Counted from the stretch's first letter, positions 1-8,991 are shown. The stretch: DNA of 64,000 nt from Flavobacterium psychrophilum (GCA_943325515.2 CALPPS020000002.1:1-64000), one strand, 5' to 3'. The notes: generated from the letters alone by a model not told the origin. A program made the numbers and translations.

Positions 1-105
1 AAAAGAAAAGTTTCGGTTTTTCATTGGGTTACAAACAACAACTACAACAACACAACTAATCTGTCGACAGGCAGGAACCAATGTAAAATTAAACAAGGAA
101 AATTT
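1..105 (+). promoter_or_regulatory. pnp leader region
   Basis: This is non-coding sequence ahead of pnp. It contains a 10-base palindrome with a GTCGAC centre at 61-70. A purine-rich AAGGA at 95-99 lies 6 bases before the pnp ATG and probably acts as its ribosome binding site. A second AGGA (73-76) precedes an ATG-TAA start-stop pair at 81-86. No -7 box is obvious, so transcription may come from an upstream gene outside the window. Confidence 0.4.
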
Positions 106-2289
106 ATGATTCCACAATTATTTGTAGAAAAAATCGATTTAGGTGATGGAAGAAGCATCACAATCGAGACAGGTCGTTTAGCCAAACAAGCCGACGGATC
201 TGTAGTAGTAAGAATTGGAAAAACGGTAATTTTAGGTACCGTTGTTTCTTCAAGAAAAGCAAGTCCAGGTATCGACTTTCTACCATTGACGGTAGATTAC
301 CGTGAAAAATTTGCAGCAGCAGGACGTTTTCCTGGAGGTTTCTTCAAAAGAGAAGCACGCCCGAGTGATAACGAAGTGTTAACAATGCGTTTAGTGGATC
401 GTGTTTTACGTCCACTTTTTCCATCGGATTACCATGCTGAAGTGCAAGTGATGATTCAATTAATGTCTCATGACGAAGACGTTATGCCAGATGCTTTAGC
501 AGGATTAGCGGCATCAGCAGCATTGGCTTTGTCTGACATTCCTTTTGAAACCTTAATTTCAGAAGCCAGAGTGGGAAGAATTGATGGAAAATTCATCATC
601 AACCCATCTCGTGCACAATTAGAATTATCAGATATCGATATGATGATTGGAGCTTCGACTGATTCTATCGCAATGGTAGAAGGAGAAATGAAAGAAATTT
701 CAGAAGCTGAAATGGTAGAAGCCATTAAATTTGCTCACGAACACATTAAAGTACAAATTGCTGCCCAAGAAAGATTGGCGCAAGCATTTGGAAAAAAAGA
801 AGTTCGTACCTACGAAACTGAAAAAACGGACGACGCTATTTACGCTAAAGTAAAAGCGGCAGCTTACGATAAAATTTATGCTATTGCTAGCAAAGGTTCG
901 GCTAAACACGAACGTTCAGCGGCATTTGACGCTGTAAAAGAAGAAGTTAAAGCATTATTTACGGAAGAAGAATTAGCCGAAAACGGAGATTTAGTTGGAA
1001 AATATTTCTACAAAGTCAACAAAGAAGCGGTTCGTAATGTAACTTTAGATTTAGGAACTCGTTTGGACGGAAGAAAAACTACCGAAATCAGACCAATCTG
1101 GTGTGAAGTAGATTATTTACCATCAGTTCACGGATCGGCATTGTTTACACGTGGAGAAACCCAAGCTTTGGCAACAGCTACTTTAGGAACTTCTAGAGAA
1201 GCGAACCAAATTGATTCGCCATCGGAACAAGGAGAAGAAAAATTCTATTTACACTATAATTTTCCGCCCTTTTCTACAGGAGAAGCGCGTCCGTTGAGAG
1301 GAACTTCAAGAAGAGAAGTTGGTCACGGAAACTTGGCACAACGTGCCTTGAAAAACATGATTCCTGCTGATTGTCCTTATACAATTCGTATAGTTTCTGA
1401 AGTATTAGAATCGAATGGTTCTTCTTCAATGGCTACGGTTTGTGCGGGAACATTATCATTAATGGATGCTGGTATTCAAATGATTCGTCCCGTTTCTGGA
1501 ATTGCAATGGGATTGATTACTGACGGAGAACGTTTTGCGGTTTTATCTGATATTTTAGGTGATGAAGATCATTTAGGAGATATGGATTTCAAAGTAACGG
1601 GAACTTCAGAAGGAATTACAGCTTGTCAAATGGACATCAAAATTGATGGATTGAAATATGAAATCATGGAGCAGGCATTAGCTCAAGCTCGTGATGGTCG
1701 TTTGCATATCTTAGGAAAATTGACTGAAACATTAGCGTTACCTAGAACTGATGTAAAAGATCACGCTCCAAAAATAATCATGAGAACCATTCCTGGAGCA
1801 TTTATCGGTGCTTTGATTGGACCTGGAGGAAAAGTTATTCAGGAATTGCAAAAAGCTACTGGTTGTACTATTGTAATTAATGAAGTTGATGAGCAAGGTG
1901 TTGTTGAAATCCTTGGGACAGATCCTGCAGGAATTGCAGCTGTTTTAGCGAAAATTGATTCGATCATTTTCAAACCACAAATGGGAGAAGCTTATGAAGT
2001 GAAAGTAATTAAAATGCTAGATTTTGGTGCGGTGGTAGAATATACTGATGCGCCAGGAAATGAAGTTTTATTACACGTATCTGAATTGGCTTGGGAACGT
2101 ACTGAAAACGTTACAGATGTAGTGAACATGGGCGACATATTTCAAGTAAAATATCTTGGTCTTGACCCAAAAACTAGAAAAGAAAAAGTGTCAAGAAAAG
2201 CACTTTTACCAAGACCTCCAAGAGATGAAAATGCTCCTGCGAGAGAAGATCGTGGTCCACGTCCTGAAAGAAGAGATGACAGAAAATAA
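106..2289 (+). CDS. pnp: Polyribonucleotide nucleotidyltransferase (PNPase)
   Basis: PNPase degrades RNA 3' to 5' by phosphorolysis, releasing nucleoside diphosphates; it is cytoplasmic and trimeric. The 727-residue protein is close to the usual 700-720. It has the full family order: a first RNase PH domain (about 8-140), an all-alpha linker domain, a second RNase PH domain (about 320-460), a KH domain with the GPGG loop near residue 570, and an S1 domain from about 630. It ends in an Arg/Asp/Pro-rich tail of about 25 residues. The second RNase PH domain carries conserved FPPFSTGE and [11 protein letters not shown] stretches. The ATG follows AAGGA by 6 bases. A strong hairpin terminator follows directly, so this gene ends its transcription unit. 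Identification is secure. Confidence 0.97.
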   Translation: MIPQLFVEKIDLGDGRSITIETGRLAKQADGSVVVRIGKTVILGTVVSSRKASPGIDFLPLTVDYREKFAAAGRFPGGFFKREARPSDNEVLTMRLVDRVLRPLFPSDYHAEVQVMIQLMSHDEDVMPDALAGLAASAALALSDIPFETLISEARVGRIDGKFIINPSRAQLELSDIDMMIGASTDSIAMVEGEMKEISEAEMVEAIKFAHEHIKVQIAAQERLAQAFGKKEVRTYETEKTDDAIYAKVKAAAYDKIYAIASKGSAKHERSAAFDAVKEEVKALFTEEELAENGDLVGKYFYKVNKEAVRNVTLDLGTRLDGRKTTEIRPIWCEVDYLPSVHGSALFTRGETQALATATLGTSREANQIDSPSEQGEEKFYLHYNFPPFSTGEARPLRGTSRREVGHGNLAQRALKNMIPADCPYTIRIVSEVLESNGSSSMATVCAGTLSLMDAGIQMIRPVSGIAMGLITDGERFAVLSDILGDEDHLGDMDFKVTGTSEGITACQMDIKIDGLKYEIMEQALAQARDGRLHILGKLTETLALPRTDVKDHAPKIIMRTIPGAFIGALIGPGGKVIQELQKATGCTIVINEVDEQGVVEILGTDPAGIAAVLAKIDSIIFKPQMGEAYEVKVIKMLDFGAVVEYTDAPGNEVLLHVSELAWERTENVTDVVNMGDIFQVKYLGLDPKTRKEKVSRKALLPRPPRDENAPAREDRGPRPERRDDRK

Positions 2290-2310
2290 TATTTTTTAAA
2301 TTATAAAAAA

Positions 2311-2341
2311 AACCCCAACTTAATTGATTTAAGTTGGGGTT
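2311..2341 (+). terminator. Rho-independent terminator of pnp
   Basis: A perfect 13-base-pair stem (2311-2323 with 2329-2341, containing CCCCAACTT and AAGTTGGGG) has a 5-base loop. It is flanked by A-rich sequence on the left and T-rich sequence on the right. It lies 22 bases after the pnp stop. Confidence 0.9.
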
Positions 2342-2475
2342 TTATACTTTGTATAAATATATAATTTCAATTTTTTGTTGGTTATTAGTTTTTTATTTAT
2401 AGGAATTTTTTAACTTTTGTTATACTAATAAACTATTATAAAAAATTAATTTTACACTATTATTTAATTAAAAAA

Positions 2476-3951
2476 ATGACAAAAACCGTTGGTGTAATTG
2501 GAGCTGGAATAGGCGGACTCGCTTTAGCAATCCGTTTAGCAAATCAGGGGTTTAAGGTAACTATTTTTGAAAAAAATAGTTATCCTGGTGGAAAATTGAG
2601 TGAACTCAAAATTGATGGATTCCGATTTGACAAAGGCCCATCCTTATTTACAATGCCATCCTTAATAGATGAATTGACCAATTTACAAGGTAGTTCCCAT
2701 CTATTCGAATACCAGAAATTAGATGTCATCACTAACTATTTTTATTCAGATGGAACGCAGCTAAAAGCGTCTGCTAATGTGGAAGATTTTGCAGAGGAAG
2801 TACATCTTAAACTAAATGAAAAAAAAGAAACCGTTTTAAAATACATCAAGCGCAACGCTTTTTATTTTAAAACTACCGAAGATTTGTTTTTGAAACAATC
2901 GCTACATCAACTGAAAAATTTCATAAATCTTAAAACTCTAAAAGGCATATTATTTTCCCCGTTCTTGGGTTTGTTTAATACGATGCACGAAAAAAATTCG
3001 GAAACATTTTCCAATCCAAAAACAGTACAACTTTTCAATCGATTTGCGACTTATAATGGTTCAAACCCCTACAAAGCGCCTGCCTTAATGAATATGATTT
3101 CGCATTTAGAGTTCAATCTTGGGGCTTATTTGCCAAAAAAAGGCATGCACCAAATTACAACCCATTTAGTCAAACTAGCAGAAGAAGCTAATGTAGAAAT
3201 TAAATATAATGCTGTGGTTGAAACCTTAAAAGTTGGAACTACTAACCGCATATCCGCTATTAAAAGTAACGGAGTCAGTTACCCTTTTGATATTGTGGGA
3301 AGTGATGTAGATATTCACGTACTTTACAAGTATTTGTTGCCAAAATCTTACACACCTAAAAAACTAATTCAACAAGAGAAATCAAGTAGTGCGTATGTTT
3401 TTTATTGGGGTATAAATAAAGTATTTACATCCTTGGGATTGCATAATATTTTATTTAGTGATGATTATAAAAAGGAGTTTGATCATTTGTTTTCAGAACA
3501 ATTTCCAACTGACGATCCTACGATTTACATCAATATCACTTCAAAATATTGTAAAGATGATGCGCCAGAAGGTTGTGAAAACTGGTTTGTAATGGTGAAT
3601 GTGCCGCACAATAAAAATGAAAGTATCGATTATGCAACCGCTATTCGAAAAAATGTTATTGCGAAAATTAATGCGATGCTGGCAACCGATATCGAAAAAT
3701 ACATCATCACAGAAAGTACGTTAAGTCCCGTTGACATAGAAACTCAAACTTCGTCTTACGGCGGATCGCTTTATGGCAATTCTAGTAATAATCAATTTGC
3801 GGCGTTTTTAAGACATGCCAACTTTTCATCAAGTATTAAAAATTTGTATCTTGTGGGTGGAAGTGTGCATCCTGGCGGAGGAATTCCTTTATGCCTTTTA
3901 AGCGCAAAAATAGCGAGTCAATTAATTGTAGAAAGAGAAAAGAAATGCTAA
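2476..3951 (+). CDS. crtD: Carotenoid desaturase, CrtI/CrtD family (probable 1-hydroxycarotenoid 3,4-desaturase)
   Basis: This FAD-dependent carotenoid desaturase has 491 residues, the usual family size. Seen in the sequence: an N-terminal dinucleotide-binding motif GAGIGG (residues 9-14) followed by FEK and PGGK, and the C-terminal family signature GGSVHPGGGIP near residue 460. CrtI and CrtD are hard to separate by eye. CrtD is preferred because the next gene is cruF, whose 1-hydroxylated product is the CrtD substrate, and because no phytoene synthase is adjacent. Together they would make the 1-hydroxy-3,4-didehydro psi end of saproxanthin-type carotenoids. The gene overlaps cruF by 7 bases. 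A near-consensus -7 sequence, TAACTTTTG, lies at 2411-2419. If the CrtD reading is wrong, the alternative is phytoene desaturase CrtI. Confidence 0.82.
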   Translation: MTKTVGVIGAGIGGLALAIRLANQGFKVTIFEKNSYPGGKLSELKIDGFRFDKGPSLFTMPSLIDELTNLQGSSHLFEYQKLDVITNYFYSDGTQLKASANVEDFAEEVHLKLNEKKETVLKYIKRNAFYFKTTEDLFLKQSLHQLKNFINLKTLKGILFSPFLGLFNTMHEKNSETFSNPKTVQLFNRFATYNGSNPYKAPALMNMISHLEFNLGAYLPKKGMHQITTHLVKLAEEANVEIKYNAVVETLKVGTTNRISAIKSNGVSYPFDIVGSDVDIHVLYKYLLPKSYTPKKLIQQEKSSSAYVFYWGINKVFTSLGLHNILFSDDYKKEFDHLFSEQFPTDDPTIYINITSKYCKDDAPEGCENWFVMVNVPHNKNESIDYATAIRKNVIAKINAMLATDIEKYIITESTLSPVDIETQTSSYGGSLYGNSSNNQFAAFLRHANFSSSIKNLYLVGGSVHPGGGIPLCLLSAKIASQLIVEREKKC

Positions 3952-4571
3952 AAAAATATAAACCCTATTTGTTGTATTTTTTAATTCTGGTCTATGTTTC
4001 AGGCTCAATTGGGTTTGTGGTGAACCCTGCTTTTTTTAGTCCTTTTACCCCCTACACTTTATTGCTTAGCTGTTTCGTTTTTTTAATTCATAGTCCGTTA
4101 ACCGATAAGAAATTCCTAATAGCCTTTTTTTCTATCGCTTTATTAGGTTTTATTATAGAAGTAATAGGTGTGAAAACGGGCTTGATTTTCGGGAAATATT
4201 CTTATGGTGAGGGATTAGGAGTAAAATTACTTGAAGTGCCACTCATCATTTCTATCAACTGGGCAATGCTTATTTGTGCGGGAATTAGAATTGTAAGTAG
4301 TATCTTTGCAAACAAAACAATAGTATTGCTTGTCGCAGCTTTATTGGTAACACTTATTGATTTAATTATTGAGCAAGTGGCGCCAAAACTCGATTTTTGG
4401 CAGTTTGAAGGGGGATTACCTAGTTTGCATAATTATATAGGTTGGATTGGAGTAGCTTTTTTTACATCCTACTTTTTTTACCCTACAATTATAAAAGGCA
4501 ATCGTAATGTATCCTTACTATTATTGATTTTACAAATTATATTTTTTACCACTTTATTTATATTTATTTAA
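3945..4571 (+). CDS. cruF: Carotenoid 1,2-hydratase, CruF/DUF422 family membrane protein
   Basis: CruF-type proteins add water across the C1-C2 double bond of the psi end of carotenoids; they are integral membrane enzymes. The 208-residue protein is largely hydrophobic with about six or seven membrane segments. It has the family's charged inter-helix motifs: EVIGVKTG followed by FGKYSYGEGLG, and a D/E-rich stretch with LIIEQVAPKLDFW. I start the gene at the ATG at 3945, giving MLKKYKPYLL. A longer reading from 3891 lies entirely inside crtD and adds 18 hydrophilic residues, so it is not credible. The start overlaps the crtD stop by 7 bases and the stop is 1 base before crtZ, so the genes are translationally coupled. 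Confidence 0.85.
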   Translation: MLKKYKPYLLYFLILVYVSGSIGFVVNPAFFSPFTPYTLLLSCFVFLIHSPLTDKKFLIAFFSIALLGFIIEVIGVKTGLIFGKYSYGEGLGVKLLEVPLIISINWAMLICAGIRIVSSIFANKTIVLLVAALLVTLIDLIIEQVAPKLDFWQFEGGLPSLHNYIGWIGVAFFTSYFFYPTIIKGNRNVSLLLLILQIIFFTTLFIFI

Positions 4572-4572
4572 C

Positions 4573-5052
4573 ATGGAAATACTAATTAATTGCAGTATTG
4601 TTCTAATAACATTCATTCTAACTGAATTTTCGGCTTGGGCAAATCACAAATACATTATGCATGGTTTCTTGTGGTATTTCCATGCTGATCATCACAAAAA
4701 AGACCATAAAAGTTGGTTTGAACGAAATGATTTCTTTTTTATCACTTATGCTGTGCCAAGTTGGTTACTCATTATGTTTGGGATGATGAACCAATATGCT
4801 TGGTACACTTGGGTTGGTTTTGGAATTTTATTGTATGGTTTGGCTTATTTTGTAGTACACGACTTGGTGATACACCAACGTTTCAAGTTGCTTACTAAAA
4901 CTAAAAATGTCTATGTTTTAGCCTTGCGTCGAGCACACAAAATGCATCACAAAAACACTGGAAAAGAAGGTGGCGAAAGTTTTGGAATGTTAATTATCAA
5001 GAAAAAATACATTCAAGAGGCATTAAAAAAATCTAAAACCCAATATGCCTAG
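4573..5052 (+). CDS. crtZ: Beta-carotene hydroxylase CrtZ
   Basis: CrtZ is a non-haem di-iron membrane hydroxylase that adds the 3-hydroxyl group to beta rings of carotenoids. The 159-residue protein matches the family length. The His clusters expected for iron binding are all visible: HKYIMH, HADHH, VHDLVIHQR and RAHKMHHKN. Hydrophobic segments separate them. It begins 1 base after cruF. In this operon it would hydroxylate the beta end while CruF and CrtD act on the psi end, which is the pattern needed for saproxanthin. Identification is strong. Confidence 0.93.
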   Translation: MEILINCSIVLITFILTEFSAWANHKYIMHGFLWYFHADHHKKDHKSWFERNDFFFITYAVPSWLLIMFGMMNQYAWYTWVGFGILLYGLAYFVVHDLVIHQRFKLLTKTKNVYVLALRRAHKMHHKNTGKEGGESFGMLIIKKKYIQEALKKSKTQYA

Positions 5053-5067
5053 TAAGCATTCATACCA

Positions 5068-5775
5068 ATGAGCCAAATTACTACATGTACTTTTTTCAAA
5101 TTGGAATCATTTACCAACAAACTTTGGGCCTTGTCCCAAATGCAATTAGGACATGCTCATTTCAAAAACATTGATGGACTTGTATTCTACAAACTTTTAG
5201 GATCAGGTGCGGAAAATGGCTTTAGTTCGAAACCCAACTTTGGTACTTATGCCTTATTGTGTATTTGGGATTCAGAAATGCAGGCTACTACTTTTTTTAA
5301 AAACAATTCGTTTTTTAACAAATACAAATCTAAGAGTTCCGAATCATTTACCGTTTTTGCGCATGCCGCAGAAGCCCATGGAAAATGGGACGGAAAACAA
5401 CCTTTTGTTTCCAGTGCTACTTTGGCTTTAGATAAGCCCGTGATGGTTTTAACGCGAGCTAGTATTCGCCTATCCAAATTGATTTCTTTTTGGCAAAAAG
5501 TAGGTAATGTGAGTAAAAGTCTAGAAAATTATGATGGATTAGCACTTTCCATTGGTGTTGGCGAATGGCCTTTAATCCAACAAGCTACTTTAAGCATTTG
5601 GAAAACGCAAGCCGAGATGATGGATTATGCCTATAAAAACGAAAAGCACAAAGAGGTAGTTCGTCTTACCAGAAAACTAAAATGGTACAAAGAAGAGTTG
5701 TTTGCACGATTTATTCCTTATAAATTTTTAGGCGAATGGAATGGAAAAAATGTAGCTCAATTTTTAGAACTTTAA
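5068..5775 (+). CDS. crtA: Spheroidene monooxygenase (CrtA) family protein
   Basis: CrtA of purple bacteria is a haem oxygenase that oxidises C-2 of 1-hydroxy or 1-methoxy carotenoids. This 235-residue protein matches the family along its length: LWALSQMQLG near residue 20, YKLLGSGAENGF, TVFAHAAEAHGKWDG, LTRASIRLSKLISFW, and GIGVGEWPL-type and ELFARFIPY stretches toward the C-terminus. It starts 15 bases after crtZ in the same operon. Because CruF and CrtD make a 1-hydroxy-3,4-didehydro end, a C-2 oxygenase here would yield a 2-hydroxy or 2-keto product; 2-hydroxylated saproxanthin is myxol. The family is clear; the exact product is inferred. Confidence 0.8.
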   Translation: MSQITTCTFFKLESFTNKLWALSQMQLGHAHFKNIDGLVFYKLLGSGAENGFSSKPNFGTYALLCIWDSEMQATTFFKNNSFFNKYKSKSSESFTVFAHAAEAHGKWDGKQPFVSSATLALDKPVMVLTRASIRLSKLISFWQKVGNVSKSLENYDGLALSIGVGEWPLIQQATLSIWKTQAEMMDYAYKNEKHKEVVRLTRKLKWYKEELFARFIPYKFLGEWNGKNVAQFLEL

Positions 5776-5964
5776 TCTTCTTTTGTACCATATTATGGTT
5801 AGTGAAATATGTGGTTTATAAAACTATCGCTGTTTTGATTACTTTTTTTATAGTATAAAAATTATTACTCGAAACGAATTATAACTATTTTATATTTTTT
5901 GTAACTTTTATCCCCTTTCGTACGTATAATCTTTGTACATCTAAAAAATTGAGGAGACAAAGAC

Positions 5965-6828
5965 ATGAGACAACTTAAAATTACCAAGCAGGTTACCAAC
6001 CGTGAAACTGCTTCATTAGACAAATATTTACAAGAAATTGGAAAAGTTGACTTAATCACTGCCGATGAAGAAGTTGAGTTAGCACAAAAGATTAAAGCTG
6101 GAGACCAAAAAGCGTTAGAAAAATTGACAAAAGCCAATTTACGTTTCGTTGTTTCGGTAGCAAAACAATATCAAAATCAAGGTTTAACACTTCCCGATTT
6201 AATTAATGAAGGAAATTTAGGTTTGATCAAAGCCGCACAACGTTTTGATGAAACTCGTGGTTTCAAATTTATATCTTATGCTGTTTGGTGGATTCGTCAA
6301 TCTATTTTGCAAGCCCTTGCTGAACAATCTCGTATCGTAAGATTGCCTTTGAACAAAATTGGTTCTATCAATAAAATCAATAAGATGTATGCTTTATTAG
6401 AGCAATCTAACGAACGTCCACCATCTGCAGAAGAAATTGCAAAAGAATTGGACATGACAGTGAATGATGTTAAAGAGTCAATGAAAAACTCTGGACGTCA
6501 CTTATCTATGGATGCGCCTTTGGTTGAAGGAGAAGATTCAAATTTATATGACGTTTTACGTTCAGGGGAATCTCCTAATCCAGACCGCGAATTGATTCAC
6601 GAATCGTTACGTACCGAAATCGAACGTTCATTAGAAACATTGACTCCGCGTGAAGCAGATGTGGTTCGTTTATATTTTGGTTTAGGCGACCAACACCCAA
6701 TGACATTAGAAGAAATTGGAGAAACTTTCGATTTAACTCGGGAGCGTGTTCGTCAAATTAAAGAAAAAGCAATCCGTAGATTAAAACATACTTCAAGAAG
6801 TAAAATTTTAAAAACATATTTAGGATAA
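5965..6828 (+). CDS. rpoD: Primary RNA polymerase sigma factor (RpoD/SigA, short Bacteroidetes form)
   Basis: This is the housekeeping sigma factor that recognises the TTG/TAnnTTTG promoters seen across the window. It has 287 residues, the short form typical of Bacteroidetes that lacks a long region 1.1. Seen in order: region 1.2 ([14 protein letters not shown]), region 2 with the core-binding and -10 helices ([13 protein letters not shown], then [13 protein letters not shown]), region 3 with [13 protein letters not shown], and region 4 with the helix-turn-helix [17 protein letters not shown]. The ATG at 5965 has an unusually strong Shine-Dalgarno for this group, GAGGAG at 5951-5956. A terminator follows. 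An imperfect -7 sequence (TAATCTTTG, one base too long) sits about 30 bases upstream of the start. Confidence 0.95.
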   Translation: MRQLKITKQVTNRETASLDKYLQEIGKVDLITADEEVELAQKIKAGDQKALEKLTKANLRFVVSVAKQYQNQGLTLPDLINEGNLGLIKAAQRFDETRGFKFISYAVWWIRQSILQALAEQSRIVRLPLNKIGSINKINKMYALLEQSNERPPSAEEIAKELDMTVNDVKESMKNSGRHLSMDAPLVEGEDSNLYDVLRSGESPNPDRELIHESLRTEIERSLETLTPREADVVRLYFGLGDQHPMTLEEIGETFDLTRERVRQIKEKAIRRLKHTSRSKILKTYLG

Positions 6829-6860
6829 ATTTAGTCCTAAAGTCTAATATCTTAATGTCG

Positions 6861-6886
6861 AAACTCCGGAAATACTTTCGGAGTTT
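6861..6886 (+). terminator. Terminator of rpoD
   Basis: An 8-base-pair stem AAACTCCG / CGGAGTTT (6861-6868 and 6879-6886) is followed by TTATTTTTTTAA, 32 bases after the rpoD stop. Confidence 0.8.
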
Positions 6887-6895
6887 TATTTTTTT

Positions 6896-6994
6896 AATCT
6901 GAACTTATTTCAGATTCTCCAATTATAATTTACTTTTGCATAAACAACACAAACTAATTTCAGTATTATAAGATGCTGAAATAAATTCAGCATC
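6896..6994. repeat. Paired palindromic repeat in the rpe promoter and leader
   Basis: Two short palindromes with the same core (TGAA, 5 bases, TTCA) flank the promoter. The first is AATCTGAA-CTTAT-TTCAGATT at 6896-6916, followed by TCTCCAAT. The second is GATGCTGAA-ATAAA-TTCAGCATC at 6972-6994, ending 2 bases before the rpe ATG. The first shares 25 of 27 bases with a sequence inside the methyltransferase gene at 63834-63860. The second could fold in the mRNA and mask the start. Confidence 0.7.
6908..6938 (+). promoter_or_regulatory. Promoter of rpe-GH53
   Basis: A perfect Bacteroidetes -7 box, TACTTTTG (6931-6938), has a weak -33 element TTTC at 6908-6911, 19 bases upstream. The -33 lies within the first palindrome of the leader repeat. 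Confidence 0.55.
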
Positions 6995-6996
6995 AA

Positions 6997-7656
6997 ATGA
7001 AAAACACACTTATAGCCCCTTCAATCCTAGCAGCTGATTTTGCCAATCTACAACGAGATATTGAAAAGATAAATAACAGTGAAGCTGATTGGTTTCATAT
7101 AGACATCATGGATGGAGTCTTTGTGCCTAATATATCCTTCGGAATGCCTGTTTTAGAAGCTATAACTAAACATGCAAAAAAAACAATTGATGTTCATTTA
7201 ATGATTGTCGACCCAGACAGATATATAGGGACTTTTGCTGCTTTAGGCGCCAATATTTTATCTGTTCATTATGAAGCATGCACTCATTTACATAGAACAT
7301 TGCAAGCCATAAAAGCAGCAGGAATGAAAGCTGGTGTTGCCCTTAACCCACATACTAATGTAGATTTACTAGAAGATATTATAAATGACATTGATTTAAT
7401 TTGTGTAATGAGTGTAAATCCGGGTTTTGGTGGTCAATCGTTTATTGAAAACACCTATTCTAAAATCGAAAAATTAAAAGAGCTTATTATTAGAAAAAAT
7501 GCTTCCGCTTTAATTGAAATTGATGGTGGAGTTACTGATAAGAATGCTAAAAAATTAGTTGAAGCAGGAGCAAATATTTTGGTAGCTGGGAATTTTGTTT
7601 TTAAAGCAGAAAATCCAATTGAAACCATTGCTTATTTGAAGAAATTAACTTCATAG
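6997..7656 (+). CDS. rpe: Ribulose-phosphate 3-epimerase
   Basis: Rpe interconverts ribulose 5-phosphate and xylulose 5-phosphate in the pentose phosphate pathway. It is a cytoplasmic TIM barrel. The 219 residues match the family length. The metal and catalytic motifs are visible: APSILAADFANL at the N-terminus, HIDIMDGVFVPN (His and Asp ligands, near residue 35), VHLMI, SVNPGFGGQ near residue 138, and EIDGGV near residue 173. The ATG is preceded within 2 bases by a 9-base-pair hairpin (6972-6994), so translation may depend on leader folding. The GH53 gene follows after 10 bases and is probably co-transcribed. Confidence 0.95.
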   Translation: MKNTLIAPSILAADFANLQRDIEKINNSEADWFHIDIMDGVFVPNISFGMPVLEAITKHAKKTIDVHLMIVDPDRYIGTFAALGANILSVHYEACTHLHRTLQAIKAAGMKAGVALNPHTNVDLLEDIINDIDLICVMSVNPGFGGQSFIENTYSKIEKLKELIIRKNASALIEIDGGVTDKNAKKLVEAGANILVAGNFVFKAENPIETIAYLKKLTS

Positions 7657-7666
7657 TTAAACTTAA

Positions 7667-8716
7667 ATGAAACAACTATTTTTCATCCTGTCCTTTTTAA
7701 TAATTTCTTGTAGTTCAAATGACAAAATACAAGTTGATGAAACAATTCGCGGGGCTGATATTTCCTATTTACCTTTAATTGAGAGTGAAGGGATTATTTT
7801 TAAAAATAATAATCAACCAGAAAACGTAATTACTACTTTAAAAAAAACAGGATGTAATTACATTAGAATTCGGCTTTGGCACACACCATCAGATGTTCAT
7901 TCGAGTTTAACAGAAGTAAAAGCATTAGCAGAAAGAGTTCGAGAAGCAGGAATGAAAGTTTGGATAACTGTGCATTATTCTGATACTTGGGCCGATCCTG
8001 GAAATCAAACAAAGCCCATAGCTTGGCAAAATTTGAACTTCAACGAATTAAAAATTGCCGTTTCAAATTATACAGCGAATATAGTTTCAGAAATTAATCC
8101 AGATATTATTCAAATTGGCAATGAAACAAATGATGGCTTTTTGTGGCCAACAGGGAGATTGTCGATTAATGAAAACCAATATATTCAATTGACCAATGCT
8201 GCGACTATTGCCGTTAGAGCAAATTCAAATTCAACCAAAATAATGTTTCACTATGCTGGATTTGAAAATTCGTCTACTTACTTTACCAAAATGAATAGTA
8301 TTGACTATGATTATATTGGGCTGTCATACTATCCAATTTGGCATGGGAAAAACCTAAATGATTTAAAAAATAGCATAAACCAACTTGGAACAACATTTAA
8401 TAAAAAAGTAATAATTGCAGAAACAGCTTATCCTTTTTCTTTGGGATATAATGATTTTACAAATAATATTTTAGGACAAATTGATCAAATCATTACGGCT
8501 TATCCTCCAACACCAATAGGCCAAAAAAACTTTTTAAATGACCTAAAAAATACAGTAAAAGTTAGCGATCACGGCATAGGTTTTTGTTATTGGGGCGCAG
8601 AATGGATTGCTTTTCGTGGACCAACAGCAACCAATGGTTCACCATGGGAAAACCAAGCACTTTGGGATTTTGACAACAATGCTTTACCTGCTTTAGAATT
8701 TTTTAAAAAATATTAA
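7667..8716 (+). CDS. Glycoside hydrolase family 53 lipoprotein (endo-beta-1,4-galactanase)
   Basis: GH53 enzymes cut beta-1,4-galactan side chains of pectin. The 349-residue protein starts with a lipoprotein signal (FLIISC, Cys at residue 15), so it should be membrane anchored, probably facing the periplasm or cell surface. Family signatures: RGADISYLP near residue 28, IRLWHTPSD, VHYSDTWADPG, IQIGNETNDGFLWP with the acid/base Glu, and VIIAETAYPF with the nucleophile Glu. The end is complete (CYWGAEW, then WENQALWDF). It lies alone with rpe; no SusC/SusD pair or transporter is near, which is unusual for a polysaccharide-degrading gene in Bacteroidetes. Confidence 0.9.
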   Translation: MKQLFFILSFLIISCSSNDKIQVDETIRGADISYLPLIESEGIIFKNNNQPENVITTLKKTGCNYIRIRLWHTPSDVHSSLTEVKALAERVREAGMKVWITVHYSDTWADPGNQTKPIAWQNLNFNELKIAVSNYTANIVSEINPDIIQIGNETNDGFLWPTGRLSINENQYIQLTNAATIAVRANSNSTKIMFHYAGFENSSTYFTKMNSIDYDYIGLSYYPIWHGKNLNDLKNSINQLGTTFNKKVIIAETAYPFSLGYNDFTNNILGQIDQIITAYPPTPIGQKNFLNDLKNTVKVSDHGIGFCYWGAEWIAFRGPTATNGSPWENQALWDFDNNALPALEFFKKY

Positions 8717-8873
8717 TTCCGCTTTTAATAGTCTAATTTTCTTGTTTTTTTAAATATTTCTTCGAAAATAATTCCGTACAACTATCTTTGCAATGATTTT
8801 TTCTAACGTTTTGAAAAAATACAACTTAGCATCTTTAGATTGTTTTTTAAATGTCAATAGGTAAAAACAAAAA

Positions 8874-8896
8874 ATGCTAGAAAGGTAATCTAGCAT
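8874..8896 (-). terminator. Terminator after tRNA-Arg
   Basis: An 8-base-pair stem ATGCTAGA / TCTAGCAT (8874-8881 and 8889-8896) has a 7-base loop. Read on the minus strand it follows the tRNA by 6 bases and runs into TTTTTTG. The 12-mer TAGCATCTTTAG at 8891-8902 recurs at 8827-8838. Confidence 0.65.
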
Positions 8897-8902
8897 CTTT
8901 AG

Positions 8903-8976
8903 TGACCTCGGCAGGGTTCGAACCTGCAACCATCAGAGCCGAAATCTGATATTCTATCCAGTTGAACTACGAAGCC
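8903..8976 (-). tRNA. tRNA-Arg (anticodon TCG)
   Basis: The cloverleaf reads well on the minus strand. The acceptor stem GGCTTCG pairs with CGAGGTC through two G-U wobbles. The D stem is GTTC/GAAT. The anticodon stem TCAGA/TCTGA encloses the loop TTTCGGC (anticodon TCG), and the T arm is GCAGG-TTCGAAC-CCTGC. The discriminator base is A and CCA is not encoded. The 74-base gene lies downstream of yqeY in the same direction. Confidence 0.93.
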
Positions 8977-8991
8977 ATTAAAAAAATAGAT

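Noticed and set aside
3891-3944. Longer start for cruF
   Set aside because: The extra 18 codons lie inside crtD, are hydrophilic, and precede the normal membrane start; ATG 3945 fits the family.
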